From Capsaspora owczarzaki ATCC 30864 (Eukaryota; Opisthokonta; Filasterea), in assembly GCF_000151315.2 (NCBI RefSeq), contig NW_011887293.1, positions 1,824,100 to 1,888,099 of the forward strand: a stretch of DNA of 64,000 nucleotides, read 5' to 3'. Below, piece after piece: positions 1 to 7,626 of this stretch. Numbering within the stretch: the first letter of the stretch is position 1; each line of letters begins with the position of its first letter. A program made the translations under genes and the position numbers. The notes beneath the pieces were generated by a model. The model ran no database searches and was not told the DNA's origin. It saw nothing but the letters and a program-made list of their open reading frames with translations.

Positions 1-20
1 GGGGAGACTAGCTCTATGAG
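1..20 (+). mobile_element. Right-hand end of a second TIR element copy
   Basis: The first 20 bases are identical to the outermost 20 bases of the right end of the TIR element at 12,333-15,039 (there 15,020-15,039) and to the reverse complement of its left end. The rest of this copy must lie to the left of the window. Its orientation matches that of the complete copy. The next bases (from 22) are claudin-like gene sequence, so this copy appears inserted in, or joined to, a duplicated piece of that gene. Confidence 0.8.
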
Positions 21-21
21 C

Positions 22-283
22 CGATTGGGTCTCGAACAATACCGGCGGCTCAGTGGGTGTCTACAAGTTCTGTCTTTTCACCTTAGATGGAATTCAATGT
101 GCGCGCTACGGCTCTGTGGACACTGTAAGTTGAGCTCGGATAAGTTGAAGTTGTTGAGCTTAGCTGGATACAGAGCACACCCATCTCGTCTACTCGCCGT
201 ACCAGTATGAGTCACACGAATGCCATGTTTCAATACGAGTGTATAAGAGAGATGTGGAGGCCTGTGGTTGAAGTGGTGCCCGT
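22..283 (+). pseudogene. Truncated perfect copy of a claudin-like gene fragment
   Basis: These 262 bp match 23,372-23,633 base for base, including 103 bp of exon 1 (from GDWVSNNTGG to the exon end), the GTAAGT donor and 159 bp of intron 1. The 5' part of exon 1 is replaced by the TIR element end at 1-20, and the match stops abruptly at 283 inside the intron. Exon 2 is absent nearby, so this copy cannot encode the protein. Perfect identity through intron sequence means a very recent duplication, recent gene conversion or an assembly artefact; the sequence alone does not decide between them. Confidence 0.85.
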
Positions 284-436
284 CTAGCGCGACACACTGT
301 GATCGAGTGATCTTTCAATAAAGCTGTTTTCGGCTCTCTTAAGGCTTTGAAAATGAATGAGAATTGAGTGGAAGACCAAGGGCGCGGAATCACAATAAAT
401 CACAATGGTTTTTAGCAGCTTTTTGATGCTAGGGGG

Positions 437-498
437 GTGATGCACCCGGACCCGTGCTGGCCCACAAAGTGGGCTGGCATGGGTTTGGAGTGCATCAC
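437..498. repeat. Long imperfect hairpin, 29-30 bp arms, 3-nt loop
   Basis: The left arm begins GTGATGCACCCGGACCCG and ends GCCCAC; the right arm begins GTGGGC and ends GTGCATCAC. They pair across an AAA loop with only a few mismatches. It is the strongest local inverted repeat in the first 10 kb and lies between the gene fragment and the virus-like block. It could be a transcription terminator, a replication or terminus structure, or a small palindromic element; nothing selects among these. Confidence 0.7.
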
Positions 499-806
499 TT
501 CATGCTGTGCTAGAACATCACTTCGTGATAATCGAAGAGGTTGTTGTGTGGCTTTTTTTGGTCTTTTGGTCAGTCTCCTTTCTTCTTGACCAGGTTTGTG
601 CGACAACTTTCCTCCATCAAGTTGTTGTTGTTGTTGTGTGGAACGTGCTTGAACAACTGTTGTCTTTCTTTTTCCTGGAAGGTGAAGCGAATGACTCGTG
701 GATAAAAGGCGAAGAACTGTCGCTATTCGAGAAAGCGAAGTCAAATCACAAGATCGCGCTCTTCGTTCCAACCCGTTTTTTTTTTTCCCTCGATGAACGC
801 ACCGCC

Positions 807-808
<2 letters not shown>

Positions 809-847
<39 letters not shown>
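809..847. repeat. (TG)n microsatellite
   Basis: An uninterrupted run of about 19 TG dinucleotides. It generates spurious Cys/Val or His/Thr open frames on both strands. Confidence 0.95.
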
Positions 848-848
<1 letters not shown>

Positions 849-906
849 GGAGTGAACATTGGATGAACAAAGCAAAGATCGCGAACAAAGATCGCAAAAG
901 TTGGTG

Positions 907-940
907 TTTTATTTCTCACGCCTCGTTTGTTGCTCATAGG
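907..940 (+). promoter_or_regulatory. TTTTATTTC promoter-like motif before the 941 gene
   Basis: TTTTATTTC at 907-915 lies 25 bp before the ATG at 941. The same 9-mer precedes other genes of the virus-like block (5,499; 6,628; 11,832). TATA is not evident here; instead GCTCATAG stands just before the ATG. Confidence 0.4.
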
Positions 941-1757
941 ATGGAGTTCATGTCACAAATGTTTCGCCCTCCTGTGGAGCGCATTGACGTTATCTCGTCT
1001 GCGTTCGGCAAAATTGAGGATGTGTCACCATATGACATGATCCAAGCACTTGCCGTTCTGTCCAACACCATTACAAATTCATCAACGAAGATCACAGCGT
1101 ATCTCCGCAAGTTTATCTCTCTGTACCGGGAGAAGATTTCGACCGCGAGGCCGGAATTTGCCGAGATGTATGCAGCGGTTGAGGCTGACGAGGAAGCCAG
1201 CGAACTTTGGGGCTCTTTCCAGTTGGCGATCAACTACCAGCAGATTGCTGATGCACTCCGGAAGCTGACTGGACTGCCGGTATGTTGTTTTCTCCTTCTT
1301 TCGTGACTTTTTATGTCTTTTTTTTTCTTGTCTTTTCTTTGACTGACCGCTCGCTTGTCATTAGAACTCGGAGCCCCAAGAGTGGCGTGAATTGCGAAAG
1401 GCGATTCTTGCCGCCGCGTCCTCGCCCAATGCTCCCTCTCCGCCGCCAGCCGAAACGGGCGCTCGCGTCAAGGCTCCTCTTCGCACCAAAATGCTTCGGC
1501 ATGTTGAAGCCGTTCTCAAGGAGATCATCATTGAGCTGAACGACTTTGACGGCTGGTCAAAAGAAGCTGCTCGCCTTGAGCGGTTTGTGATCGCTCAAAA
1601 AGCAATGCGCACAGCGATCTCCGTGATGAACTTCATGGCTGAGACCAACCACGATATCAGGCCGCTCCTAGCCGGCGTGTATGGTGTGCAAGACACTGCT
1701 GGTAGTCTCGCCCAGCTCGAGTCGGCTGTGCCCGCGATTGTTGATGCTGCAGAGTGA
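941..1757 (+). CDS. Unknown 243-aa protein, two exons, at element edge
   Basis: I do not recognise the family. Exon 1 is 941-1279 and exon 2 is 1365-1757, joined across a GTATGT...TTAG intron of 85 bp in phase 0. The product is mostly helical with no membrane segment. The first part (MEFMSQMFRPPVERID...) is rich in Ile, Ala and Glu; a Pro/Ala-rich linker (ASSPNAPSPPPAE) lies near residues 130-142; the C-terminal helix ends VPAIVDAAE. ATG 941 is the first in frame after a TTTTATTTC motif of the kind seen before the virus-like genes, which suggests it belongs to that element. The spliceosomal intron is unusual there, so it may instead be a host gene or a gene carried by the element. Coding status rests on the clean splice and balanced composition. 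Confidence 0.55.
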
Positions 1758-1931
1758 TTGATTGTTTAATGTCGGTCGGCAGAGGATTTGCAACATCCTA
1801 AAGCAGTGCTTCAAGCAAATACAGCTATCTTTGTTTTGTTCCAAAAAAAAGGGGGGGGGGAAGAAAAGTGATGTCGATTTGAAAAGTACGGAAAGTCCAT
1901 CAAACAAACAGAAACGCAATTGACAACGCCA

Positions 1932-2450
1932 CTACTGCTGCTTTCTGAGCGACCGCCGTCCAAAAGTGCCAAACTTCCCTTTTTCTTTTTTTTGGGCCAC
2001 CTCCTCGGTTGACTCACGAATATCCGCCCCAACCACAGCTGGCTCTACTTCCCTAACTGACTGGTGTTTGTGTGCAGCATTCAGATAGCCAATAATCGTA
2101 CCACCTAGCCCGAGCACACATTGCTCGCTCTCTTCGTCTGCAAAGCGCACATTATTACTGCTCATCCATTCCTTTAGCATCTCTCTGCAAACAGCATTGC
2201 GCAAGCCGAGGTCACTTCCGCACTCTTCAATCATTACCGGGTCACTATTCACAAAATCCGCAATATGCACGCATGCCTGAAACAAGCTCGACTTGTTACG
2301 TTCTTTCACTGGAATCTTCGCGTTAATGTTGGTTAGGAAACGAGCCTGGCAAGCAGCCTCACGCTGTTGCTTCAGCTGTTCCTGCTCCTTTGCTTTCTTT
2401 TCCGCTTCCAGCTCCTGCTGTTTCTGTTTGAGTTGATGAACGTACTGCAT
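1932..2450 (-). CDS. Unknown protein with N-terminal coiled coil (virus-like block)
   Basis: A 172-aa frame, family not recognised. Residues 1-35 are a strongly charged Gln/Glu/Lys helix (KQKQQELEAEKKAKEQEQLK) likely to form a coiled coil. The middle (about 45-135) is a mixed fold with LFQACVHIADFVNSDP and CVLGLGGTIIGYLNAAH; the tail is basic (KFGTFGRRSLRKQQ). It overlaps the 3' end of the membrane-protein gene at 2,359-2,724 by about 90 bp in another frame on the same strand, so the exact start is uncertain. A DNA- or virion-associated role is possible from the basic tail but is inference only. Confidence 0.5.
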   Translation of the reverse strand: MQYVHQLKQKQQELEAEKKAKEQEQLKQQREAACQARFLTNINAKIPVKERNKSSLFQACVHIADFVNSDPVMIEECGSDLGLRNAVCREMLKEWMSSNNVRFADEESEQCVLGLGGTIIGYLNAAHKHQSVREVEPAVVGADIRESTEEVAQKKEKGKFGTFGRRSLRKQQ

Positions 2451-2724
2451 CTGAGATGGTTTGAATCGCTAGCTCAATCGCAGTGTGTGGAGTATCAGTG
2501 GTTTCAGGTTGATCAATGGTTGTGTCGGTTTGCTCCGGAGCTGTCGACTTTGCGCTATATAGAGCCCGCTTAATTTTTTTCATCAGCACCAAAATCAGCT
2601 GCAACACACCCGTGCTCTTAATCACTGTAGTGCTGCCCAAGTACTCTGACAACGCGAACAAAAAGCCAATAACCGCTACTGCAACTTGAAGCGCCAATTC
2701 ACGCTCTTCCGCAGTCCAAGTCAT
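2359..2724 (-). CDS. Small membrane protein (virus-like block)
   Basis: A 121-aa protein starting MTWTAEERELALQ. The ATG at 2,724 is preferred because TTTTATTTTG and CAATATACC stand just upstream, the layout seen before other genes here. Residues about 10-25 (VAVAVIGFLFALSEYLG) and 32-45 (TGVLQLILVLMKK) form one long or two short membrane segments, followed by a basic KKIKRALY and a Thr/Glu-rich tail. Short membrane proteins are frequent in PLVs and virophages; no specific function can be assigned. Confidence 0.5.
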   Translation of the reverse strand: MTWTAEERELALQVAVAVIGFLFALSEYLGSTTVIKSTGVLQLILVLMKKIKRALYSAKSTAPEQTDTTIDQPETTDTPHTAIELAIQTISDAVRSSTQTETAGAGSGKESKGAGTAEATA

Positions 2725-2754
2725 CTCCGCGGTATATTGACACAAAATAAAAAA
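2725..2754 (-). promoter_or_regulatory. Promoter-like T-run plus TATA before the 2,724 start
   Basis: Read on the minus strand, TTTTATTTTG is followed by CAATATACC and then, within 20 bp, the ATG at 2,724. The order matches that seen on the plus strand before the genes starting at 5,526 and 6,660. Confidence 0.45.
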
Positions 2755-2775
2755 GAGAAACCAAGAAATCAACCC

Positions 2776-4683
2776 TTACACAGTGTACCACGCCACCACA
2801 CGGTAGGGTCGCCCATTTGCTGTTGAAGATGCAGCACCATTTCCGATCGTAAGATTTGCGCCCGATAGATACGGGATCACATACTCTCCACCGTTTGCTG
2901 ACAGAGTAGGAACTACAGCACCTGTGCTGAGTGTGATAGTGCCGGTCAACATGACAACCTTGGTAATGTCGGGCAAACCATGCGCAACAACCACTGAACC
3001 AGCAGTAGTGCCCGCAGTGGTACCAGTGAAGATCTTGCACTTCATTCCGGTTTGACCACTCAAAGCCAGTGTAGCTGCACTCAGCGTATCAGTAACCGCT
3101 AGGTCGCTAGCGAAAGTAGCATCACCAGAATCCAAAGTCAAACAATTCAAGCCATTACTGCACAACCTCATAGTCGCTGACGTCTGATAGATACCCGACA
3201 CAGTACCAGCACCATCATCAAACAGCAATGCAGGAGCAGTTGCTGAGCCACCAGTCGGCACTCTAAGTGTGTTGTAGACCTGGGTGACCGAATTACTCAC
3301 CCGCAACCGCTGTGCACCGCCCGTGCTCACAGAAATCTCGTCCGTTGCGCTATGATAGAGACCAATGTCATTCTCTGAAGTGAAAGTGATAGACGGTGCA
3401 GCGGCTGAACCATCTGCAGCCTCAAACGCTGTTGATGCTCTCACCTGGTTTCCGCCCACTGTACCAGTCGCTGTGACACCTGGAGCGGTCAAACCAGAAT
3501 TGTTGAAGCGCGCATATTCCGCTCCATCTCCACACACAGCCAGGTTACCGGTTGTCCACCTGTACAAACCCAAACCAGTCTCGCTCGTAAAAGCCACAGA
3601 AGGAGCACTCACAGAGCCATTGGCAACCAGCACCTTACCAGTCACGTTCACATTTGCACCACAAGTCATGTCAGCACTAGTTGATGCGCTTACCGTGGAG
3701 ATTGAAGAGCTTCCAGTGATGGTGCCGGTTACAGCAAGTCCAGTTCCGCTCACCTCAGCGCGCTTGGTACCACCGCTTGAAATGCTCACAAGCCCAGCGC
3801 CACCACTGTAAATGCCAGTGTTAGTGGTAGTGCTGAATGTGTAGGATGGAGAGCCAGCTGATCCAGCTGGGAGAGAGATTGTACCGTTTGTCACGGTATG
3901 ACCGTTCAAATCCAACCCGGTTGAAGTAACATGTAGGCTGTCCACGCTGTTAACCTTCAGTCCCATCAAAGTAGCACTGCCATAGATGCCAGTCGATGCA
4001 CCACTGAGTTTCAATGCCGGATTAGCGACAGAAGTGGAAGGAACAGTGAGCGGCATGTAACTCTCAACTCCCGCATTGCCAACAGCGATAGCTTGAACAC
4101 CGTCAACAGCGATAGCCAGCTGACCGCCATCCAGGAACAACCCAGTGTCTGTAGCACCGTCAAACGTAACGGAAGGACCAGCCACCGAGCCAGCATCAAC
4201 CGTCAGCTTGTGTAACTTTGCCTCCGCACTATTCTTCCAGTAACCACCGTCATAGACAAGCACCTGGTCCTGAGCGGGCGCTACCACATTAACATCACTC
4301 AAGCTAGCTTGGATACGCTTCCAGCTACCGGTTGAATCATACAATACACGGTCACCAGCCACCCAAACATCATTACCATCAAGCTCGGTTGATCCGCTCA
4401 CACCGACCATGTACATGTCACCCAGATCCGCAGTAACTGCGCTCAAATCGGGGGTATTCGTATTGGCATTCCAAGTACCCTTCAGCTGCATTACATCGGC
4501 AGGCAGGAACCCAGCAGCAATCTTAGCGTTTCCGTCTAGCGGGCAGTAACCGTTTGCTGCACCTTTGTTCGCCAGCTTTTCATTCTTCACATTTAGTGTT
4601 GCAACCTCACTACTCAAACTGCTGACAATGTTTGTGTTCAGCTGAGATTGACGAGCTGCTGCTTTTTGATTGACCAGCGACAT
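2776..4683 (-). CDS. Repetitive fibre-like structural protein (virus-like block)
   Basis: A 635-aa protein with a short N-terminal helix, then a GTWNANTNTPDL segment (about residues 70-80) like those in phage tail-fibre proteins, then degenerate 55-70 residue repeats. Each repeat centres on a 'SAPSxxFxxxTGxGLY' pattern followed by a strand pair and an 'xRxxVSxxGL' turn, for example SPSYTFSTTTNTGIY, APSVAFTSETGLGLY and APSITFTSENDIGLY. Ser, Thr, Gly and Ala dominate and Cys is scarce, as in trimeric beta-structured fibres. The C-terminal 90 residues lack the repeat and may be the knob or assembly domain. The start at 4,683 (MSLVNQ) is preferred over 4,701 because a GTATAC box lies between the two. 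The likely role is a virion or receptor-binding fibre; this rests on repeat pattern only. Confidence 0.7.
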   Translation of the reverse strand: MSLVNQKAAARQSQLNTNIVSSLSSEVATLNVKNEKLANKGAANGYCPLDGNAKIAAGFLPADVMQLKGTWNANTNTPDLSAVTADLGDMYMVGVSGSTELDGNDVWVAGDRVLYDSTGSWKRIQASLSDVNVVAPAQDQVLVYDGGYWKNSAEAKLHKLTVDAGSVAGPSVTFDGATDTGLFLDGGQLAIAVDGVQAIAVGNAGVESYMPLTVPSTSVANPALKLSGASTGIYGSATLMGLKVNSVDSLHVTSTGLDLNGHTVTNGTISLPAGSAGSPSYTFSTTTNTGIYSGGAGLVSISSGGTKRAEVSGTGLAVTGTITGSSSISTVSASTSADMTCGANVNVTGKVLVANGSVSAPSVAFTSETGLGLYRWTTGNLAVCGDGAEYARFNNSGLTAPGVTATGTVGGNQVRASTAFEAADGSAAAPSITFTSENDIGLYHSATDEISVSTGGAQRLRVSNSVTQVYNTLRVPTGGSATAPALLFDDGAGTVSGIYQTSATMRLCSNGLNCLTLDSGDATFASDLAVTDTLSAATLALSGQTGMKCKIFTGTTAGTTAGSVVVAHGLPDITKVVMLTGTITLSTGAVVPTLSANGGEYVIPYLSGANLTIGNGAASSTANGRPYRVVAWYTV

Positions 4684-4842
4684 TCTTTCGATTGTATACA
4701 TTTGGTGCTGAAAAAAAAGTACAATCAGCCGTTAGAGCCGAACCAATATCGTGCAAAGTTGACAACAGGTTGTGTGACAGTCTCCAATAGTGTTTGCATG
4801 GTGCTTTTGACTGCAAGGTACGTCACTCTGTAAATGACCGCT

Positions 4843-5475
4843 TTAATCAGCTGCGCGAAACTGACGAGCCGCAACTTCATCAGGACTGTCCAAGCTGTTC
4901 ACAAAATGTGTACCAATTAGCACTGCAGCTTGTACTGGATCTGGCAAATCAGCGAAACTGTTGAAGTACGGGCCGATGATCTCTTTCAGCCGGATGTCGT
5001 CCTTGAGATTCTGCTCAAACTTTGTGGGGTTTAGTGGCTCGTACATCTGGTTGGCAAACTTGGCAACACCCTTGTATGACATGTCAACGAGTGTGCTGGA
5101 AAATGTGAGAGCTCGCGAGCGCTTGATGAACTCATACTGCGAAAGAACTTCCTCTGGTGACAGCTTGTTGATTTTCGCAACGGTCAGTGTGAGCTCCTTT
5201 GGATGCTGAATCTTGAAATCCTTAAGCTCCTTTCGCCTTTTCTCGATGAACATGTTGAAGTTGGACTCGTCAATGTCTTCAGTTTGACCGGATTCATGCA
5301 CCAATTCCTCATACTCGAGCTCATCAGCAACTTCGGATGGAGCTGCAACCCTTTCAGCCCTTTCTTCAGTGAGGAATTCTGGCTGTTGATAGCCAACAAA
5401 GGGCTCAACAACGAGTTTCTTTACTTTGACTGATTGCTCTTCAGCCTGTGCGGTGACCTTCTTCTGGCGTGGCAT
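4843..5475 (-). CDS. Unknown 210-aa protein (virus-like block)
   Basis: Family not recognised. It begins with a basic stretch (MPRQKKVTAQ), then an acidic region (about residues 45-75, including ELEYEELVHESGQTEDIDE), then a mostly helical C-terminal two-thirds with LSPEEVLSQYEFIKRSRAL and VDMSYKGVAKFANQMYEPL. No membrane segment or catalytic motif is visible. It is divergently paired with the gene starting at 5,526; the 50-bp gap holds CTATATAC for this strand and TTTTATTTC/TATA for the other. It may be a structural or regulatory virus-like protein, but nothing in the sequence proves a role. Confidence 0.6.
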   Translation of the reverse strand: MPRQKKVTAQAEEQSVKVKKLVVEPFVGYQQPEFLTEERAERVAAPSEVADELEYEELVHESGQTEDIDESNFNMFIEKRRKELKDFKIQHPKELTLTVAKINKLSPEEVLSQYEFIKRSRALTFSSTLVDMSYKGVAKFANQMYEPLNPTKFEQNLKDDIRLKEIIGPYFNSFADLPDPVQAAVLIGTHFVNSLDSPDEVAARQFRAAD

Positions 5476-5498
5476 CGTTTGTATATAGGTGCAACTAT

Positions 5499-5525
5499 TT
5501 TTATTTCTCGAGGTAATGTATAATC
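5499..5525 (+). promoter_or_regulatory. TTTTATTTC...GTATAATC promoter-like box
   Basis: TTTTATTTC at 5,499-5,507 is followed by TCGAGGTAAT, GTATAATC and the ATG at 5,526. With the box at 6,628 it shares the extended string ATTTC...CGAGGTA, so it is probably the same kind of element. Confidence 0.55.
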
Positions 5526-6071
5526 ATGAGTGAACCTCAACAAACACCGCTACAACCGATTCCTATTGAGCGTCCCAAGCGAACGCTGACTGAAGAGCAA
5601 AAGAAGAATCTTGCAGCTGCTCGTGAGATTGCTCGCAAGAAGCGGGAAGCAGAGTTTGCTCCTATTGATGTGGATTCTGAGGATGATGTTGAGCCACCGC
5701 CGGTTCGGCATCGGACACCTCGTCAAAAGCCACAGAAGCCATCACTGTATGACAGCGTATCTGAAAGTGCGAGCGATGCAGCTACTAGTGCAGCCAGCTT
5801 CCTCACCAAAGCCGGTATGCTTCTCTTCGCTGGTTTTGTGCTGAAGAAGGTTCTGGGAGCTGTTGCTCAGAGTCCAAGTGCACTGGCTCCAGTCAAAGAA
5901 GTTGTCAATGTGACACCGCTTGTAGTTGATCATACTACAGAGACTGTCAAGTCAGCGGTGGGCCCTGTCATGTTTACGAACGTAAAGTCTCAAGAAATCA
6001 AGGCGAAAGCACCACTGGCTTACAAACCTGATGCGAACATCGATGCTATGCGTTTTAACTGCTTGAAGTAG
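5526..6071 (+). CDS. Single-span membrane protein with basic/acidic N-terminus (virus-like block)
   Basis: A 181-aa protein. Residues 1-80 are disordered, with a Lys/Arg helix (TEEQKKNLAAAREIARKKRE) and an acidic patch (PIDVDSEDDVEPPP). One hydrophobic segment lies near residues 98-112 (AGMLLFAGFVLKKVLGAV), after an Ala/Ser-rich stretch. The C-terminal 65 residues carry VVNVTPLVV and end in MRFNCLK. There is no signal peptide. PLV-like genomes often encode such single-span proteins as minor virion or membrane components; that role is inferred. It directly follows a promoter-like box shared with the next plus-strand gene. Confidence 0.6.
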   Translation: MSEPQQTPLQPIPIERPKRTLTEEQKKNLAAAREIARKKREAEFAPIDVDSEDDVEPPPVRHRTPRQKPQKPSLYDSVSESASDAATSAASFLTKAGMLLFAGFVLKKVLGAVAQSPSALAPVKEVVNVTPLVVDHTTETVKSAVGPVMFTNVKSQEIKAKAPLAYKPDANIDAMRFNCLK

Positions 6072-6129
6072 TGAACGGTGACTTTGTGGGGTTTTTTTTC
6101 GCGAAAAAAGACATAACACCACATTGGGT

Positions 6130-6576
6130 CTACAAGTACTCAGGTAATTCCTTCAGGTGGCGCACGGCGTACCTGATGAGGTTTTCAATGTACCCAGTGT
6201 ATCGCCTGCACTGTCTGCAGGAGTTGTACGAGCATTTGCACTTGAAAAACACTTTCACATAGTCAGTCACATCATACACAGGTCGACAAGGGCCGTTCAA
6301 TGGAGTGACTGAGATGATCAATCCTTTGTCTTCATCGATATGCGGACACAGAAGTAGTTTACCTTTCCTGCCTGCTTTTAGTGAGATGTGATAGTGCATC
6401 TTCAAGATGTGGGTTAGTTCTGAGTAATTCTGTTCATAATTGCCATTGAAAACCACTGGGGTGACCTCAAACCTGATCCCGTTTGCGTCTGTTTTGTGAT
6501 TGATCATACACTGACCATGGAGCAAGGCTTCAAAAGGTTTATCAAGCCTAGGCTTGCGATTATGGAACGGAAACAT
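6130..6576 (-). CDS. Unknown Cys-rich-tailed 148-aa protein (virus-like block)
   Basis: Family not recognised. The N-terminal 110 residues look like a compact alpha/beta domain (FEVTPVVFNGNYEQNYSELT, HYHISLKAGRKGKLLLCPHI). Near residues 112-125 is a cluster CKCSYNSCRQC that could bind one metal ion, followed by a helix ending LKELPEYL. The start at 6,576 is preceded on this strand by GTTATTTC and CATATAG, matching the promoter-like layout. It could be a small DNA-binding or nuclease-like protein, but the spacing of the Cys residues does not match a family I can name. Confidence 0.55.
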   Translation of the reverse strand: MFPFHNRKPRLDKPFEALLHGQCMINHKTDANGIRFEVTPVVFNGNYEQNYSELTHILKMHYHISLKAGRKGKLLLCPHIDEDKGLIISVTPLNGPCRPVYDVTDYVKVFFKCKCSYNSCRQCRRYTGYIENLIRYAVRHLKELPEYL

Positions 6577-6627
6577 TGTCTATATGATTAGTTGAAATAA
6601 CAGTTTAATTTGTAAATTATTGACCGT

Positions 6628-6659
6628 TTTTATTTCGAGGTAGTCTATATAACGCTGAA
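6628..6659 (+). promoter_or_regulatory. TTTTATTTC...CTATATAA promoter-like box
   Basis: TTTTATTTC at 6,628-6,636, then GAGGTAGT, CTATATAA and the ATG at 6,660. It is the clearest example of the element's shared layout. Confidence 0.6.
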
Positions 6660-6995
6660 ATGGAGCGCTCAGAAATCAAGGAGTACCTGGAAAAGCACCC
6701 AGAACGACTGATCAGGCTTGGTAACCCGGCTGACAGTGTGAAAATGAAGATGACAATGTATGTTGATCCGAATGAGCTTACACTTTCAGGACTGCAGCAG
6801 GACTATCTGGTGCAGATTGAAGAATGGGTCACTCGCAGATCTATGCTTGATGTTGTGGTGGAAAGGAATGGGATGAAGCTGATATTTGAGTTTGCTGAAT
6901 GCCAGCTCGATCTTGATTCGCTAGTGGAGTTGATGAGAGCTGGGAGTGAGCTTATCTACAACCGGCTGAAGATGAACATTGACCGGTTGAAGTAA
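6660..6995 (+). CDS. Unknown small 111-aa protein (virus-like block)
   Basis: An alpha/beta protein beginning MERSEIKEYLEKHPERLIRL. It contains a central amphipathic segment (SGLQQDYLVQIEEWVTRRSM), two beta-like segments (MLDVVVERNGMKLIFEF) and a C-terminal helix ending MNIDRLK. It has no Cys pair, membrane span or catalytic motif. It sits between divergent neighbours with its own promoter-like box and is the first of three plus-strand genes leading to the helicase, so an early or replication-related role is possible but unproven. Confidence 0.55.
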   Translation: MERSEIKEYLEKHPERLIRLGNPADSVKMKMTMYVDPNELTLSGLQQDYLVQIEEWVTRRSMLDVVVERNGMKLIFEFAECQLDLDSLVELMRAGSELIYNRLKMNIDRLK

Positions 6996-7064
6996 GATTA
7001 TTTGTTTTGATTTGTTTTTTTTTTATTTATGTTTAGTATAAAGCGCGAACGAGATCGGAAGGGA

Positions 7065-7526
7065 ATGAGTGACCTAAAACTTAGCTTCCAAAATCAGTGT
7101 CGAGCTCTTGTCTTTGAACTTCATTCAGTGATTCAGCATGGAGAATATACCTCCCACATTTGTTCAAACCTTGATCCAGAAATCAAATCAGAGGACAAAA
7201 TCAAAGTAGCGGATGAGGTAAGCAATCTTCTTGAGGCTTATGAGAAAGAGGAGGCTGAAATGTTCGAGGACCACATCAAAGATCTCACAAAATTCAAAGA
7301 AAGTGAGCCGAAGGATGTGGTCAACGGGTGTCACGAGCGTCGGATGAAATATATCCAAGAGTCGAAGCTTAGGAAGGAACGCTACGAAGAGAAGCTCGCT
7401 TACATACAGAAATTCATACAGTCGAAGCAGACTAGGAAGACCTACATAGAAGAGGCAAAGGAAGCAAAAATTAAGTTCCAGCGCTCAATGTCAAAGTACG
7501 GCTGGGTTAAACGAGGATCTATCTGA
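7065..7526 (+). CDS. Unknown coiled-coil protein upstream of the helicase (virus-like block)
   Basis: A 153-aa, highly charged, almost wholly helical protein. The start MSDLKLSF at 7,065 is preferred over the in-frame ATG at 7,029 because the TTTTATTTA/GTATAAAG box overlaps the earlier ATG. Residues about 50-145 are Glu/Lys-rich (LLEAYEKEEAEMFEDHIKDL, then RKERYEEKLAYIQKFI) and likely form a long coiled coil. It lies 100 bp before the primase-helicase on the same strand, which suggests a replication or virion-core partner; this is guilt by location only. Confidence 0.55.
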   Translation: MSDLKLSFQNQCRALVFELHSVIQHGEYTSHICSNLDPEIKSEDKIKVADEVSNLLEAYEKEEAEMFEDHIKDLTKFKESEPKDVVNGCHERRMKYIQESKLRKERYEEKLAYIQKFIQSKQTRKTYIEEAKEAKIKFQRSMSKYGWVKRGSI

Positions 7527-7626
7527 AATCTTGAAAGTATATTTTTTTATTTACAGTTTTATTTATTTTTGTTTTAATAATATAGGCGAAGACATAATTT
7601 CCCCCACAACCAATATACGACGTAAA

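Larger units (their letters stand above)
284..906. other. Non-coding stretch between gene fragment and virus-like block
   Basis: No convincing gene was found. The stretch holds an AATAAA at about 317, a strong hairpin (437-498), T-rich DNA and a TG microsatellite (809-847). The long open frames across it come from the TG/AC repeat and from TTG/GTT-rich sequence. Confidence 0.5.

Noticed and set aside
507-937. Overlapping open frames across the TG microsatellite on both strands
   Set aside because: Their Cys/Val and His/Thr runs come from the repeat; no homology or start context supports them.
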